NCBI GenBank assembly: GCA_949316495.1
Contig: OX439008.1
Coordinates: 13,349,532-13,413,531 of the forward strand
Reading direction: 5' to 3'
Length of the DNA: 64,000 nucleotides
From: Amphiduros pacificus
Taxonomy: Eukaryota > Annelida > Polychaeta > Phyllodocida > Hesionidae
Part shown: positions 61,501 to 64,000 of the stretch, piece after piece
Layout of the letters: every line of letters begins with the position of its first letter
Numbering within the stretch: the stretch's first letter is position 1
The notes under the pieces: model-generated
Seen by the model: the letters and a program-made list of their open reading frames with translations, nothing else
Told to the model about the DNA's origin: nothing
The model's database searches: none
Made by a program: the position numbers and the translations under genes

Positions 61501-63769
61501 ACTATTTATAATGTTTATCAACTATTGTCTAGTATTATAATTTAACAGTTAAACTAATTCATATTGAGCAAAGAATATAGTGAATTTAAATGACCTAACC
61601 TTAGTCCCTGACCAACACTACGTATATAGCTTAAATCTTGACTTAATGCAAACATCAGTTATAAAGAAGTCTCCCTCTTCGATAAGTTACTCCAAGTCTT
61701 CATAATTAAGAAACAAGAAAAAACTTAAATCTCTGGTTAGAGTCCAGAGGTTGTAGAGGCACGCTATAATATGTATCCTTGTTCACGATGGAGATACAAT
61801 TACCAAAGGGGATCTAATTTGCAGGGGGACTGACCGGTATGATGCTACTCGAGTCGCTTTGATCTTACCTCTAACATGGTATCAAAGTCAAACAGCAAAC
61901 CCAGAATGTCTGTCTCAATCTGCTCCAGACATACACGAAAGTCATGCCAACGTGAGTGATCTACCTATCTCGGGCTCATCCCATATACTCACTGTAAATA
62001 ATCATTTTTCTACCCGAACTGCTCAAAGGCATGAATGGTATAACCTTTATGCCTGACACAATTGTGGCATTAATTTTCAAAAAGAACCACTTTACACTTA
62101 GAATCTCCTAATATGATCGCTTACAGATGATATGCGCAATGGTGTTATTCAATATTGGAGGAAATACTATGGCCAGACATGATTAAAGAATGTAAAATTC
62201 TATTATTCACCTAGAATAGACACTGTCTGAAACAAGCGATATATAGATTGTTTTATTGTTATCACTCTCGGTTGTTTCTCACTACTCATCAAGAGCATGG
62301 CATTGAGTTCCAATGGCAGGCCGTGTTCTGAAGAATTGTAGTTTAAAATGATTTGGTTGTTTGATTTACCATTATTGTGGTCAATATATGATAGTCACCT
62401 TGTCAAAAGGTACAATTTACATTCATAATTCAGTATATTCCAGCCATATGTCATTCTTACATGTGGATCACACCTGCCCACAACATGTCCACTCTACCGA
62501 AGACGACTTGACATATTATATGGGCAGGTATGATACAAATTAAGCCAGTATATACGGGTAAGCTGCTCAGACAGGCACCATATGTCTCAGCAATGTTCAT
62601 TCGTAGATCAGGAAAAGCCTCCTACTCTGTCATCTATGCAGCCAGATTTCTCTGAAATATTATAGCTTTTAATAGACATCCCAGCAATGACCTCCCCACT
62701 TCACATCAACTTGGAGGCTTCAGTTTTGTCCACATACCCTACCTGTTAGCTCACATAATCTTACCGCAGATTTTCATTTGTCTTATATCACTGACATCCA
62801 AAATTAGATTTAATTTTGTATAGGCAATTATGAAGATTATATTACTTTGTCATGTCTTGCCCGTCTTGTAGAATCTTGGTTTTTTTTCAACAAAGCTTAA
62901 CCATAGCTTTACTCAATTTACAACCAATGCATTACTATTGCATTAACTATGCCAGTCATATAACATATGTTCATATTTCTTAACATTTTCACTCCCGTCT
63001 TGCTCTGAGCTCCAGCACATATGTTTTAGCAGTTGACACCATCCTCAGCTTGGCTCTAGCATAAACCACATCATGCCTCGCATGCTCTACCAATAAAACT
63101 CACTTGACTCTGTAATTCTTGCTATATCTTCTAACCTGTCCCTTGCAAGTCTCGTCTTGGCTTCTATCACGTGTCTAATATATACTGTCCAGACATGGAT
63201 TCGCCTGTCAACTCTGCCCTGGTATGGCGAACACTACACTCTGTACACCGGACTTTCCCCTGTTTTGATTGAAGTCATGATTGTTTGCCAGAAAGCACGT
63301 CTTGTTCTTGCCTTGGGACTTCTCGATTCTATACAATTTCTTTGGGAATGCCCAGGGTTTGAAATACGCCACAACATCAAGTCACTTTTTGGCTTTACAT
63401 CCCACATGTGTCTGGATGTGGTAATCCCAACGAAGAAAACCAAACGTGGAGGTATGTTTTACAATGCGTGTGTGTCTTCAAATGGTCCCTTGTGGCAGGA
63501 TTAAGGTCCAGAATAGGGAAGATGGCTGATGGCAGAATGACAAGCCTCAAGCAGCCAGTCCGTGTCCAATAGTCTGGTGTTGTGATGAGAACTCTGATAC
63601 GCTCTCTGCTATCTGTAAACTCTAATGTCCATAGACACATAAGCGTATCAAGTTATTTCTCATCTAATTAGGTTCATTTTAACCAAAATTGGAGATGACC
63701 ATTCATGAAAAAATTTCAATGTCATTGATGAGCTGTTATATATGAGCTGTTTATCATAAGAATCCCAAG
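58537..63769. other. Unique AT-rich DNA
   Basis: No gene recognised. Frames of 60-115 codons are scattered on both strands; the longest (63157-63504 forward) overlaps reverse frames and has no recognisable domain. A YY1-type motif lies on the reverse strand at 61291-61308. Confidence 0.5.
61291..61308 (-). promoter_or_regulatory. YY1-like AAACCAAGATGGCCGAAA (reverse strand)
   Basis: One base different from the site at 43314-43331, on the opposite strand. Motif evidence only. Confidence 0.3.
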
Positions 63770-63771
63770 CT

Positions 63772-64000
63772 ACTCCTGGCTGTCTGTATCCTGTGGTATG
63801 TCTTGGCTGTCTATATCCTGTGGTATGTCTTTGCTGTCTGTATCCTGTGGTATGTCCTGGCTGTCTATATCCTGTGATATGTCTTGGCCGTCTGTATCCT
63901 GTGGTATGTCTTGGCTGTCTGTATCCTGTGGTATGTCTTGGTTGTCTATATCCTGTGGTATGTCTTGGCTGTCTGTATCCTGTGGTATGTCTTGGCTTTC
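63772..64000. repeat. 27-bp minisatellite, cut by the window end
   Basis: TCTTGGCTGTCTGTATCC plus TGTGGTATG repeats about eight times with GTCTATATCC and GTCCTGG variants, and continues past the last base given. Confidence 0.94.

Noticed and set aside
63157-63504. 115-codon forward frame near the window end
   Set aside because: Overlapped by reverse frames of 69 and 81 codons; no domain and no splice context.

Overview
This window looks like non-coding DNA from an animal nuclear genome, most likely a marine invertebrate; a mollusc or another lophotrochozoan is my guess, held weakly. It is AT-rich, has no run of dense open frames, and carries a tRNA-type SINE relic, a hAT-like MITE, many microsatellites and a very large number of minisatellites. 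Nothing suggests a prokaryote, a plasmid or an organelle. I recognise no protein domain anywhere. The long open frames are almost all read-through of tandem repeats whose unit happens to lack stop codons.

Layout. 0-9 kb: AT-rich unique DNA with a 63-bp tandem repeat (4.1 kb), a tRNA-derived SINE relic (5.1 kb), a 29-bp repeat (6.1 kb) and a possible dispersed element (8.6-9.1 kb). 9.1-10.1 kb: a base-richer stretch with the only gene-like signal I can argue for, a possible signal-peptide exon ending in a phase-1 splice donor. 12-20 kb: a minisatellite belt (34-, 34-, 16-, 14- and 25-bp units), a (CT)n tract, two diverged copies of an unnamed dispersed repeat at 14.07 and 20.35 kb, and a candidate regulatory block at 17.6-18.2 kb with a perfect CTCF-type motif. 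20-28 kb: unique AT-rich DNA with a (TAAA)n tract, a palindrome and two CTCF-type motifs. 28-29 kb: a 30-bp repeat and a 12-bp minisatellite open in several frames. 30-32 kb: two base-richer islands and a (TA)n hairpin locus built from patches of neighbouring DNA. 33-44 kb: small arrays, the MITE at 37.1 kb, a base-richer island at 41.0-41.7 kb, a CTCF-type motif at 42.6 kb and a 26-bp array. 46-50 kb: more CTCF/YY1-type motifs, a second (TA)n hairpin locus made of local copies, and a CRE/homeodomain-type cluster. 51.8-52.6 kb: three abutting arrays. 57.1-57.8 kb: four near-identical 172-bp units. 58-64 kb: unique DNA, ending inside a 27-bp array.

If the exon at 9.86 kb is real, much of the rest could be a giant first intron. 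Otherwise this is an intergenic gene desert. Either way the base-richer islands and the insulator-type motifs fit a cis-regulatory landscape, although sequence alone cannot prove it. The most unusual structures are the two (TA)n hairpin loci at 31.2 and 48.1 kb, each containing short templated copies of DNA lying a few hundred bases away.
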